This document shows, one piece after another, positions 56,321 to 64,000 of a DNA stretch of 64,000 bases. The stretch lies in contig CAMFHP010000002.1 of the NCBI GenBank assembly GCA_945952225.1, forward strand, positions 93,570-157,569. Direction: 5' to 3'. The notes under the pieces are model-generated. The model had not been told where the DNA came from. It saw only the letters and a list, made by a program, of their open reading frames with translations, and ran no database searches. Numbering within the stretch: position 1 is the first letter of the stretch; every line of letters begins with the position of its first letter. The stretch comes from an uncultured Myxococcaceae bacterium. GTDB lineage: Bacteria; Myxococcota_A; Polyangia; Polyangiales; Ga0077539. The translations under genes and the position numbers were made by a program.

Positions 56321-57244
56321 ATGGCCCGAGTCCCCGCCCAAGCCATCAGCTTCTTCTGCGACGTGCTGCGCTATGCCGGCGTCGACCCCGACGCGTCGCT
56401 GCGCGCGGCCGGGTACGACCACGACGGCGCGCTGCCCCCGGAGGTCGAGCCCGACGTGGCCACGCGCTTCGTCGACCACGCGATGCGCGCCGTGGAGACG
56501 GGCGGACGCGCGTCGGAGGTGCGCCTCCGGTCGGCCTTTCTCGTGATGCTCAACCACGAGCTCCGCACGCCCCTCAACGGGCTCATCGGCGCCGCGGAAC
56601 TCCTCGCGCAGGCGCCCCTCGACGAGCCGCACCGCGCCACGCTTGAGGAACTCCGTCGCTCCGTCGACGCCGTGGAGCACTCGCTCCATCACCTCCTCGC
56701 GCTCGCGGGGGCCATGGTTCCGCCGCGCGCGGTGATGCTCCCGCCGCCCGTGCTCGAAGACCCCGACGACCTCCGCGAGCTCGCGACCGCCGAGGATCCT
56801 CCGCGCGCATCGGCCGTGCGCGAGGTGTCGCCGCAGCGCGTGCTCGTCGTCGACGACAACGCCACCAACCGCGTCGTGGCCACGCGCCTCGTCGAGCGTC
56901 TCGGCTACGAGGTGCACACCGCTTCGAACGGTCGCGAGGCCGTCGCCGCCGTGCGCGACTCGCACTTCGACCTCGTGCTCATGGACTGCCTCATGCCCGA
57001 AATGGACGGCTTCGACGCCACGCGCGCGATCCGCGAGCACGACGCCGCCGCGGGCCGTCGCACGCCCATCGTCGCCGTGTCGGCCAACGCCCTCGACGAC
57101 GAGCGCGAGCGCTGCTTCGCCTCGGGCATGGACGATTTCGTTTCGAAGCCCATCCGCGGCGCGCTCCTCGACCGCGTGCTCACGCGCTGGTGCACGCGCC
57201 CGCCGGCCATGGCCTCCGACGCGCCCATCAAGACCGTGGCGTAG
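56321..57244 (+). CDS. HisKA-receiver protein without an ATPase domain
   Basis: The 307-residue protein has an N-terminal ~65-residue helical segment, then a HisKA dimerisation/phosphoacceptor domain with the H-box L-N-H79-E-L-R-T-P-L-N-G, ending about residue 130. A short linker leads straight into a receiver domain (V-L-V-V-D-D-N-A-T-N near 175, phosphoacceptor Asp222 in L-M-D-C-L-M-P-E-M-D-G, and K in S-K-P-I). No HATPase_c domain (N, G1, G2 boxes) lies between or after. It therefore cannot autophosphorylate alone. It may act as a phosphotransfer module or need a separate catalytic subunit. The gap upstream (207 bp) contains the hairpin at 56120 and no other clear promoter. Confidence 0.85.
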   Translation: MARVPAQAISFFCDVLRYAGVDPDASLRAAGYDHDGALPPEVEPDVATRFVDHAMRAVETGGRASEVRLRSAFLVMLNHELRTPLNGLIGAAELLAQAPLDEPHRATLEELRRSVDAVEHSLHHLLALAGAMVPPRAVMLPPPVLEDPDDLRELATAEDPPRASAVREVSPQRVLVVDDNATNRVVATRLVERLGYEVHTASNGREAVAAVRDSHFDLVLMDCLMPEMDGFDATRAIREHDAAAGRRTPIVAVSANALDDERERCFASGMDDFVSKPIRGALLDRVLTRWCTRPPAMASDAPIKTVA

Positions 57245-57293
57245 CCTGTCACACCGCGCGTCGAGCCCGTCGTCGGCGCGTGTGGCGCGGTGA

Positions 57294-57299
57294 TAGCCT
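57294..57299 (+). promoter_or_regulatory. Possible -10 element (TAGCCT)
   Basis: TAGCCT ends 14 nt before ATG 57314. It lies downstream of the in-frame GTG 57290, which is one reason to prefer ATG 57314 for the AddB-like gene. Confidence 0.35.
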
Positions 57300-57313
57300 C
57301 CGCGCCCTCTTCG

Positions 57314-60300
57314 ATGTCCCACGGATTCTCTCCGCGCCGTGAGCGCGCCTGGCGCGACACGCTCGTCGCCCGCGCGTGCGCCGCCCGCTTCGACGCGCCC
57401 GCGTGGGTGATCGCGCCCCGTGACGGCGTGCGCCGCGCCCTCGAACGCGCCCTCGCCGCGCGCGGTGGCGCCTTCGTCCGCTTCGTCGACCTCGCCGAGC
57501 TCGCGGCCTCCCTCGACGCGCGCCTCGGGCTCTCCTTCGCGCGCACGCCCACCGAGCACGAGCGCGCCGCCGCCCTCGAAGCGTGCCTCGACGCGCGCGC
57601 CGTGGTGCTCTCGGGGGACCGCGCCGCCGGTCGCTTTCGCACGGCCCTCGCGCTGCTTCCGGTCATCGACCTGCTGCGCGCCCACGGGTGGGACGGACGC
57701 ACGCTCCCCGCCGCGCCGCCCGCGCTCGCGCCCGACGCCGCTGCGCGGGTGATGGCCCACGTCGAGCTCCTCGGCGACGCACTTCAAGAGCTCGAAGCCA
57801 CGCTCCTCGCCACCTCGTCGCTCGACACGCTCGCTCGCCTCCGTCGCGCCGCGCGCGCCCTCCGCGAGAGCGACCTGCGCGTGCGCGGACTCGTGGCCCT
57901 CGACGGCGTCGACCGCGTGACACCGCTCGAACGCGACGTGCTCCGCGCGCTCGAAGCCCGCGGCGCCGAGGTGCTCGTCGCCCCGTGGGTCTACGGATGG
58001 CACGACCGCGACGTCGGCGACGACCGACCCGCGCGCACCGACGGCGACGTGCTCGACGCGCTCGCGTGCGGCGCCCTCCGCGCCTCGCGCGACGACGGAC
58101 GTGTGGCGCTCACCACCGCGCGCGACGCCCTCGACGAGGCCGAACTCGTCGCCCGATGGATCGCCGAGCGATGCGCCCGCGGACACGCTGCGGCCTCCCA
58201 CGCGGTGCTGGTCTCCGACGGCGACGGATCCCTCGATCGCATGCGTCGGGCCCTCGCGCGGCACGGCGTGGCGGCGCACGGTGCGGGCACGCTCGCGACG
58301 CACGAGACCGTGCCGTGGATGGTGTTTCGCGCGTCGGTGCTCCTCGGGTGGCGCGGGGTCGACGTGGTCGATCTCACCACCGTGCTCTCGGCGCCGGGAT
58401 CGGGGGTGTGGGGCGGCGACCGTGACCGACTCTGCGCGATGTTGCGACGAGAGACCCCCGCGGACTGGTCCGCCGTGCGCGACCTGCTCGCACGCTTCGC
58501 GACGCCGAAGCCCTCGGGGGCCACCGACGACGTGACGCTCGCCGCGGAGTCCGACCGCGCCGCGCAGCTCGCCCGCACCCGCGCGCGCGTCGAGGAGCTC
58601 GTCGACCTCTGGTCGCAGCACGGACCCTTCGCGCGCCACGCGCCCGCCGCGCGTCTCGGCGCCCTCGCGGCCCTCGTGAAGCACACGGCCGCGCGCTTTC
58701 TCAACCCCGTGAAATTCGCCGACGCCCTCGACGAAGGACGCGCCCAGACCCTCTGGATCGACGCCGCCGCAAGGGTCTCCGAGGCGGCGGTGGGCGCGCT
58801 CGCGCGATGGTCCGAGCTCGGCACGGTGGTGCCCGCCGATGCGCCCGCGGCGTGGTTGAGCGACGTGGCCGCGCGGCTCGGCGTGGTGACCGACGGCGCG
58901 TCGTCGGTGCGCGGCGAGGGCGTGGCGCTCCTCGCGGGGGACTCCTCCCTCGCGGTGGCGCCCGAGACCGTGGTGGTGACGGGCTTCTCCCGCGGACGCT
59001 TCCCGACGCCCCGCGCCCCCGAGCTGCTCCTCGGCCCCCTCGAACGCGCGTGGCTCGCCACGGCCTCGCCCGACCTCGCGCACCTGCCCGACGAGTCCGT
59101 GCACGCGGTCTGCGCGCGTCGTGACACCGCCCGCGCGCTCGCGCTCGCCACCGACCGCGTGCTCCTCGTGGCCCCTCGACGCGCCCTCGACGGCAGCACC
59201 CTCGACCCCGCGCTCGCCTGGCACGACGTGGCCTCGCTCTGGCCCGAGGAAACGCCCGCGCCGCACGCGCTCGCCCTCGACGTGTGGATGGCCCGCGACC
59301 TCTCCGATGGCCCGCGTACGGCCCGCGCGCACCGCGCCCGCAGCCTCGATGCGCTCGCGCACGGCCGCGACGACGAGGCGCTCTCCCACGCCCGCGCGGC
59401 CTCGCACGACCGACGCGCCCGCGACCTCTTCGCGGCCCTCGACGCGCCCGATCGACACTTCGCCCTCGGCGACCTCGTGGGCGACCTCGTGCACGAGACC
59501 GTGTACTCGCCGGGCGACCTCGAAACGCTGCTCACGTGTCGCTATGCGTTCCTCACCGGCGCGCTGCTCGGGCTCTCGCCCTTGCCCCTCGCACGCGTGC
59601 CCGCGCTCGCCGCGGGAGACCGCGCCCGCGTGGCCCACGCCGCGTTGCGCCACCTCGACGCGATGCCCGCGCCGCACGACGAATCCGCGCAACGGAGGGC
59701 CGTCGACCTCGCGCTCGCCGAGGTGCTCCCCTGGGCCGCGGCCGCCGATGCGCACGGTCCGCTCGTCGAGCTCCGTCGCTCGGTGGAGCGCTTCCTCCGT
59801 CGCTACGAATCCATGCGTCGCACGCTGGGCCTGGGCGCGGGTGCGAACACCACGCCCGCGAGCGACGAGGCCGTGACCATTCCGCTGCCGGGCACGCGCG
59901 CGCAGGCCATGAAGGTGAAGACCGGCGCGCTCCGTGTGGAGGTCACCGACGCGCAGGGGCAGACCGTGCTCGTCGACCTGCGCTCCGGCGGTCGTCGTCC
60001 GCGGGCGGAGCTCCTCGACGCGGGCCTCGACGTGGGCTCGGTGCTCGCGCCCATGGTGGCCGAAGCGTCGGGCGCGTCGAGCGTGGCCGCGGTGCTGCGC
60101 GTGTCGGTCACCCGCGCGCGCGGCGAGTACGTTCCGCCGCCGAAGGACGCCACCCGCGAGGCCCACCGCGAGCGTGTGCTCGGTGACATTGCGCGGGCCC
60201 TCGACGCGCTGCTCGAAGACGGCGCGCAGTGGGCTCCGCTCGATGCGTCGCGTGCGGCCGAACTCGAACGCCTCGGGGCCTCGCCGTGCCGCGGATGTGC

Positions 60301-60346
60301 GATGCGCCTCGCGTGCAGATTGAACCTCCCCGGAGGCGCGCGGTGA
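57314..60346 (+). CDS. AddB-like protein with Fe-S cysteines but degenerate helicase and nuclease motifs
   Basis: From ATG 57314 the protein is 1010 residues. The length, position next to an AddA-like helicase and GTGA overlap point to an AddB/RexB-type partner. Four Cys fit the AddB Fe-S arrangement: one in L-T-C-R-Y-A-F near residue 742, then C-R-G-C-A-M-R-L-A-C (C-x2-C-x5-C) at the C-terminus. However, no Walker A is visible at the N-terminus, and the RecB-type nuclease signature reads L-V-D-L-R-S-G where active forms have D-[YF]-K-[ST], with no clear Q-L-x-x-Y. The subunit looks structural or DNA-recognising and not catalytic. Family assignment rests mainly on context and the Cys pattern. 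Confidence 0.78.
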   Translation: MSHGFSPRRERAWRDTLVARACAARFDAPAWVIAPRDGVRRALERALAARGGAFVRFVDLAELAASLDARLGLSFARTPTEHERAAALEACLDARAVVLSGDRAAGRFRTALALLPVIDLLRAHGWDGRTLPAAPPALAPDAAARVMAHVELLGDALQELEATLLATSSLDTLARLRRAARALRESDLRVRGLVALDGVDRVTPLERDVLRALEARGAEVLVAPWVYGWHDRDVGDDRPARTDGDVLDALACGALRASRDDGRVALTTARDALDEAELVARWIAERCARGHAAASHAVLVSDGDGSLDRMRRALARHGVAAHGAGTLATHETVPWMVFRASVLLGWRGVDVVDLTTVLSAPGSGVWGGDRDRLCAMLRRETPADWSAVRDLLARFATPKPSGATDDVTLAAESDRAAQLARTRARVEELVDLWSQHGPFARHAPAARLGALAALVKHTAARFLNPVKFADALDEGRAQTLWIDAAARVSEAAVGALARWSELGTVVPADAPAAWLSDVAARLGVVTDGASSVRGEGVALLAGDSSLAVAPETVVVTGFSRGRFPTPRAPELLLGPLERAWLATASPDLAHLPDESVHAVCARRDTARALALATDRVLLVAPRRALDGSTLDPALAWHDVASLWPEETPAPHALALDVWMARDLSDGPRTARAHRARSLDALAHGRDDEALSHARAASHDRRARDLFAALDAPDRHFALGDLVGDLVHETVYSPGDLETLLTCRYAFLTGALLGLSPLPLARVPALAAGDRARVAHAALRHLDAMPAPHDESAQRRAVDLALAEVLPWAAAADAHGPLVELRRSVERFLRRYESMRRTLGLGAGANTTPASDEAVTIPLPGTRAQAMKVKTGALRVEVTDAQGQTVLVDLRSGGRRPRAELLDAGLDVGSVLAPMVAEASGASSVAAVLRVSVTRARGEYVPPPKDATREAHRERVLGDIARALDALLEDGAQWAPLDASRAAELERLGASPCRGCAMRLACRLNLPGGAR

Positions 60347-63300
60347 AGCCTCCGACCCTCGTCGCCGCGGGCGCCGGAAGCGGCAAGACCACCCGCATCG
60401 TGCGCGCCATCGTGGAGCGCGTGCGTGCGGGCGTGGCCGTCGAGCGCATCGCCGCCGTGACCTTCACCGACGCCGCCGCCGCGGAGCTTCAAGATCGCCT
60501 CCGCGCGTCGCTCCTTGCGCATGGTCTCCGCGACGAGGCCGCGCGTGTGGACGGTGCGTCGGTGTGCACGATCCATCGCTTCGCGCTCACGCTGTTGCAG
60601 CGCTATCCGCTCGCGGCGGGCCTGCCTCCCTCGGTGCGCGTGCTCGACGAGGTGCAGGCCGCGGCGCTCCGTCGTCGCGAGCTGGTTGCGCGCGCGGGTG
60701 ACGCCTCGGACCCGACGGTGCACGCGCTCCTCGACGGACTCTTCGGCGCCGGTGTGGGGCTCCCCGAGCAGTCGTGGGGCGACGGTGGAAGCGCGCTCGA
60801 ACGCCTCCACAACGCCGTGCGCGAGCTGCTCGAAAAGTGTCGCTCCGTGGGCATGGACCCCGCCCGCGTGCGCGCCAACGGACCGCACGCCGCCGCTCGC
60901 GTCCGCAACGCGCTGCACGCGCACGGCGATGCCCATGCCCTCGACGCTGCGATGCGCGACGCGCTCGACGGCGCGGCGGTGATGCTCCGCGCGCATCCGT
61001 CGCCGTCCTTCAAGAAGGACGAACCGTTCTGGGAGGCCCTTCGCACCACGCTCGCCGCGCGCCACGCGACGCCCCTCGACCACGCGCTCGCCCTCGCGGG
61101 ACACGAACTCTCGAAGCGCGCCGAGCCCCTCTTCGCGCCGCTCGTCACGCTCGCCGACGAGGTGTCTCGCACGCACCCCGAGCTCCGTCGCCGCGTGGGC
61201 GAAGGCGTCGAGGCCCTCTACGCGCTCACCGCCGATGTGATGGAGCGCTACGCCGACGAGAAGCAGCGCCTCGGCGCCCTCGACTTCGAAGACATGCAGC
61301 GCATGGCCCTCGACCTCCTCGCGGGCCACGGACCCTCCGACGGCGCCTACGCGCACCTCGTCGCGGCGGCGCTCCCGTGTGTGGTCGTCGACGAGTTTCA
61401 GGACACGTCGCCGTTGCAGTTCCGTCTCTTCGAGGCGCTGCGCGCGGCGGGTGCCGACGTCGAGTACGTGGGCGATCTCAAGCAGGGCATCTACGGCTTT
61501 CGTGCGGCCGACTCGACGCTCTTCGCGGCGCTGCTCCGACGCGCGCGCTCGCACGGTGCGCCCGTCGAGACCCTCGACCGTTCACGGCGTTCGCGGCCCG
61601 AGCTCGTGCGCCTCGCCAACGCGATGTTCGCGCCCCTCTTCGGCGACGACTTCACCCCGCTCACCGCGGAGAACGCCTACACCGCGGGCGCGTGCCCGAA
61701 GGCCATTCCCTCCGTCGACCTTGTGCGCGGACGCGACGCGCTCCACGCCACCCTCGACCGCCTCGACGCGCTCGTCGCCGCCGAGACCCCGGTGCTCGAC
61801 CGCGACACGCAGCGCGCGCGTCCCATGACCTGGAACGACGTCGCCGTGCTCGCCTACACCCACGAGTCGCTGCGCCGCTGGGGTGATGCGTTGCGCGCGC
61901 GCGGCGTGCCCACGGTGCTCGCCGCGCGGGGCCTCTACGACACGCTCGAAGTCTCCCTCGCGCGCCACTGGTTTCGCATGGTGTCGTCGCCGCGCGACAC
62001 CGCCGCGGCCGCGTCTGTGCTGCTCTCCGAACTCTACGGGCTCTCGCAGCGCGCGGTGACGGCGCTGGCCCGCGCGAAGCTCCTCGGCGCGCCCCGTCAG
62101 GCTGTCGAACGCGCCGCCACGGTGCCCGGCCTCGACGCGCTCACCGACTTCGAACGCCGCGCCCTCGCACGCTGCGATGACGACCTGCGCGCGTGCCGCA
62201 TGGCCTTCCGTCAGCTCCCGGTGCACGAGGCCGTCGAGCGCGCCCTCGAACAGACCGAGCTCTGCGACCGGCTCTCGCTCCGCGCCACCGCCGACGAGGC
62301 CGCGCAGTTGCGCGCGAACGTCACCGCGCTCGTCGCCGTGGCCCGCGGGCTCGCGCAGTCCGCCGACGCATCGGGCGAGGGGAGCGCCACGCTCGAAGGC
62401 TTTCTCCTCGCGCTCGACCGCGACGCCGAACGTGATCCGTGGCAGCGCGGCACCGACGCGGGCGGCGTGAAGCTCGTCACGCTCCACGCTTCGAAGGGCA
62501 TGGAGTACCCCGTCGTCGTGCTCGACCTCTTCGCGCAGCGCATGACCGTGCGACTCCCGCGCGTCGAGGTGCTGCGCCCGGCCGATCCCGACGCGCTCCT
62601 CGGCCCGGGGATGCTCGACGCGTGCAGCGTGCAGTTTCTCCCCGACGTGGGCGTGGCCCCGCTGCGCGCGCACCTTCGCGCCCTCGACGACGGCCCCGCG
62701 CGCCTCGCCGCCGAGTGGACGCGCCTCCTCTACGTCGCCGTCACCCGCGCCCGCGACCACCTGGTGCTCCCCTGGCGCGACGACGCCTCCAGCGCGAAGA
62801 CCCCCACGGTGCGCGCGCTCCTCGACGGCCTCGACGCGCCCCCCGACGCGCCCTCCAGCGCCCCCGCAGAGCTCACCTGGCTCGGTGTGCCCGTCACCGT
62901 GCGCCACGCCCCTGCGACGGCCCCTGCGCCCGCGCAGCGCCCCGCCCGCGACCTCGCCCCGTGGCGCGCCCTCGTCGCGGAGCCGCTCACCGAAGACCTC
63001 CCGCGCCGCGAGCTCGACGAGGTGGCCCCGCGGCTCGCGCGCGTCTCGCCCTCCGAGCTCTGCCAGGTCGCCGACTGCCCCGAGGTTCCGCGCCTCGTGC
63101 GCTTCTCGCGCGGTGAGCTCCACGAGCTCGCCCGCGCCCACGGAATGCCCGTCGTCGTGCGCGACATTCCCGACGCCCGCGAGGCCCGCGCGCTGCTCGG
63201 AACGACCCTCCCCTCGTCGCAGCTCGGCAAGCTCGTTCACGCGGCCGTCGAGCGCGCCGCGTTGCGCCCCGATGCGCTGCCCTCGCGCGACCCGCACCTC

Positions 63301-63834
63301 GCGTGGGAGGTGATCCGCGCGGCCGGCGCCGAGCTCCACGGAGACGCGCTCGCGGCGCTCATCGTCGACACGCTCGCCTCGCTGCGCGGGGCCGTCGCGC
63401 TCCTCGGCGCGGTCGAAGACCCGTCGAGCGAGGTGCCCTTCGTGATCGACCTCGATGGCACCGCGCTCCACGGCATCGTCGACCTCGTGGTGCGCGGTCG
63501 CGACGGGCTCCACGTCGTCGACCTGAAGACCCACCTCATGCCCCGCGCCGACCTTGCGCGCTGGGCGGCCTACTACCGCCCGCAGCTCGATGCGTACGCG
63601 CTCGCGATCACGCGCCTCGCCCGCGAGCCCGTCGTGGGACGCCACCTCGCCGTGCCCGCTGCCGGTGCGCTCGTCACCCTCGACGACGGGTTCGTACCCG
63701 ACCACGCGGCCGTGTCGCTCGCGAGCTGGGCCTCGCTCCTCGCGCGTGAGGTTCCCGGCCCCGCGCAGGACTGCGCCACCTGCGGGTGGAACTCGCTCTG
63801 CCGTGTGGGCCGCGCCACCGCGCGCGGTCGCTGA
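60343..63834 (+). CDS. AddA/UvrD-like helicase-nuclease
   Basis: GTG 60343 overlaps the AddB-like stop as GTGA and is preceded by GGAGG, giving 1163 residues. Superfamily 1 motifs: Walker A A-G-A-G-S-G-K-T-T (near 10), V-V-D-E-F-Q-D-T-S (motif II), V-G-D-L-K-Q-G-I-Y-G-F-R (motif III), T-L-H-A-S-K-G-M-E-Y (motif V) and L-L-Y-V-A-V-T-R-A-R-D (motif VI). The C-terminal RecB-type nuclease is intact: G-I-V-D-L-V, V-V-D-L-K-T and Q-L-D-A-Y. A final C-A-T-C-x6-C resembles part of an Fe-S site. With its partner it would process double-strand ends for recombination and degrade foreign linear DNA. Confidence 0.92.
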   Translation: MKPPTLVAAGAGSGKTTRIVRAIVERVRAGVAVERIAAVTFTDAAAAELQDRLRASLLAHGLRDEAARVDGASVCTIHRFALTLLQRYPLAAGLPPSVRVLDEVQAAALRRRELVARAGDASDPTVHALLDGLFGAGVGLPEQSWGDGGSALERLHNAVRELLEKCRSVGMDPARVRANGPHAAARVRNALHAHGDAHALDAAMRDALDGAAVMLRAHPSPSFKKDEPFWEALRTTLAARHATPLDHALALAGHELSKRAEPLFAPLVTLADEVSRTHPELRRRVGEGVEALYALTADVMERYADEKQRLGALDFEDMQRMALDLLAGHGPSDGAYAHLVAAALPCVVVDEFQDTSPLQFRLFEALRAAGADVEYVGDLKQGIYGFRAADSTLFAALLRRARSHGAPVETLDRSRRSRPELVRLANAMFAPLFGDDFTPLTAENAYTAGACPKAIPSVDLVRGRDALHATLDRLDALVAAETPVLDRDTQRARPMTWNDVAVLAYTHESLRRWGDALRARGVPTVLAARGLYDTLEVSLARHWFRMVSSPRDTAAAASVLLSELYGLSQRAVTALARAKLLGAPRQAVERAATVPGLDALTDFERRALARCDDDLRACRMAFRQLPVHEAVERALEQTELCDRLSLRATADEAAQLRANVTALVAVARGLAQSADASGEGSATLEGFLLALDRDAERDPWQRGTDAGGVKLVTLHASKGMEYPVVVLDLFAQRMTVRLPRVEVLRPADPDALLGPGMLDACSVQFLPDVGVAPLRAHLRALDDGPARLAAEWTRLLYVAVTRARDHLVLPWRDDASSAKTPTVRALLDGLDAPPDAPSSAPAELTWLGVPVTVRHAPATAPAPAQRPARDLAPWRALVAEPLTEDLPRRELDEVAPRLARVSPSELCQVADCPEVPRLVRFSRGELHELARAHGMPVVVRDIPDAREARALLGTTLPSSQLGKLVHAAVERAALRPDALPSRDPHLAWEVIRAAGAELHGDALAALIVDTLASLRGAVALLGAVEDPSSEVPFVIDLDGTALHGIVDLVVRGRDGLHVVDLKTHLMPRADLARWAAYYRPQLDAYALAITRLAREPVVGRHLAVPAAGALVTLDDGFVPDHAAVSLASWASLLAREVPGPAQDCATCGWNSLCRVGRATARGR

Positions 63835-63852
63835 CCTCGACGACCGATGCGC

Positions 63853-64000
63853 TCAGCGCGCGCTGCGACGACGGCGCGCGAGCACGCCCGCGAGCGCCGC
63901 ACCGACGGCCACGAGACCCGCGCGCGAGCCCGCACCGGGACGCGTCGCGCATCCGCCGCCCTCATCGCCCGGCGAGGCCGCGGAGACGTTCACCAGCGCC
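63853..64000 (-). CDS. C-terminal tail of a MYXO-CTERM protein, cut by the window edge
   Basis: Only the last 48 codons plus stop are inside the window; the frame is open to base 64000. The tail has G-G-G-C-A-T-R-P near the start, a hydrophobic helix (L-V-A-V-G-A-A-L-A-G-V-L-A) and a basic end R-R-R-R-S-A-R before the stop. This is the Cys-helix-Arg pattern of MYXO-CTERM sorting signals, as also seen at the end of the protein at 31855. The upstream part and role are outside the window. It is convergent with the AddA-like gene, 18 bp away. Confidence 0.75.
   Translation of the reverse strand, partial: ALVNVSAASPGDEGGGCATRPGAGSRAGLVAVGAALAGVLARRRRSAR

Noticed and set aside
52349..60166. A minus-strand open frame of about 2600 codons
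   Set aside because: It lies antisense to FHA-downstream genes, PlsC, the HisKA-REC and AddB-like genes, all with clear motifs. Its product is His/Arg/Gly-rich with no domain. High GC removes stop codons from antisense frames, so length alone means nothing here.

Overview
This 64 kb window is very GC-rich DNA (roughly 70% G+C by eye) with almost every codon ending in G or C. It looks like a chromosome fragment of a myxobacterium-like member of the Myxococcota, probably of the Polyangia/Sandaracinaceae type. The grounds are MYXO-CTERM sorting tails on two proteins, several eukaryote-like Ser/Thr kinases with unusual fusions, Cys-rich and Asp-rich secreted lipoproteins with the N-G-[IL]-D/[AG]-D-N-N-C-N-G-L-V-D-E-G type motif, and many GTG starts. 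The taxonomic placement is an inference. I see no tRNA, rRNA, CRISPR array, transposase, integrase or phage gene. Coding density is about 95%.

Layout. 1-9.7 kb: secreted Cys-rich protein (cut by the edge), a zincin-like secreted protein, an ECF sigma factor with an odd proline-rich N-terminus, an epoxide-hydrolase-like enzyme, an SDR dehydrogenase, an Asp-rich lipoprotein and a YgiQ radical SAM protein. 9.8-21 kb: a Ser/Thr kinase fused across a membrane segment to a periplasmic solute-binding-like domain, a DnaJ-like protein with a broken HPD motif, RecQ, a HerA-like ATPase, a beta-barrel protein and a second kinase. 21-27 kb: divergent DUF72 and MATCAP/DUF1704 genes, a coupled parvulin-HupE pair, and a large lipoprotein with a possible papain/NlpC-like centre. 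27.3-31.7 kb: a regulatory-PTS operon hprK-rapZ-ptsH-ptsI ending in a translationally coupled double zinc-ribbon protein. 31.8-42.5 kb: a large MYXO-CTERM surface protein, a 1279-residue kinase-ATPase-TPR regulator coupled to a methyltransferase, and a Cys-rich FG-GAP lipoprotein. 42.6-49.7 kb: a LysR regulator divergent from a hydrolase/carboxymuconolactone-decarboxylase-like pair, then a tightly packed lipid operon (cNMP-patatin, KASIII-like, DAGAT-like acyltransferase, SDR). 49.8-64 kb: FtsQ, an FHA protein, DUF486, a large unknown protein with repeated G-x-L-x-x-W-L modules, PlsC, a HisKA-receiver protein without ATPase domain, an AddB-like/AddA-like pair, and the tail of a second MYXO-CTERM protein.

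Main observations. (1) Many first-in-transcript genes carry a TANNNT hexamer ending only 4-9 nt before ATG/GTG, pointing to widespread leaderless transcription; this also helps choose starts. (2) The kinase-binding-protein fusion looks like a one-component receptor kinase. (3) The patatin/KASIII/acyltransferase/SDR operon has two enzymes lacking standard catalytic residues (KASIII Asn to Ser, SDR without its Tyr) and is the best candidate here for an undescribed pathway. (4) The PTS operon, the HisKA-REC protein, the WL-repeat protein and several palindromic elements also deserve checking. Catalytic residue calls were made by eye from family motifs and not from alignments.
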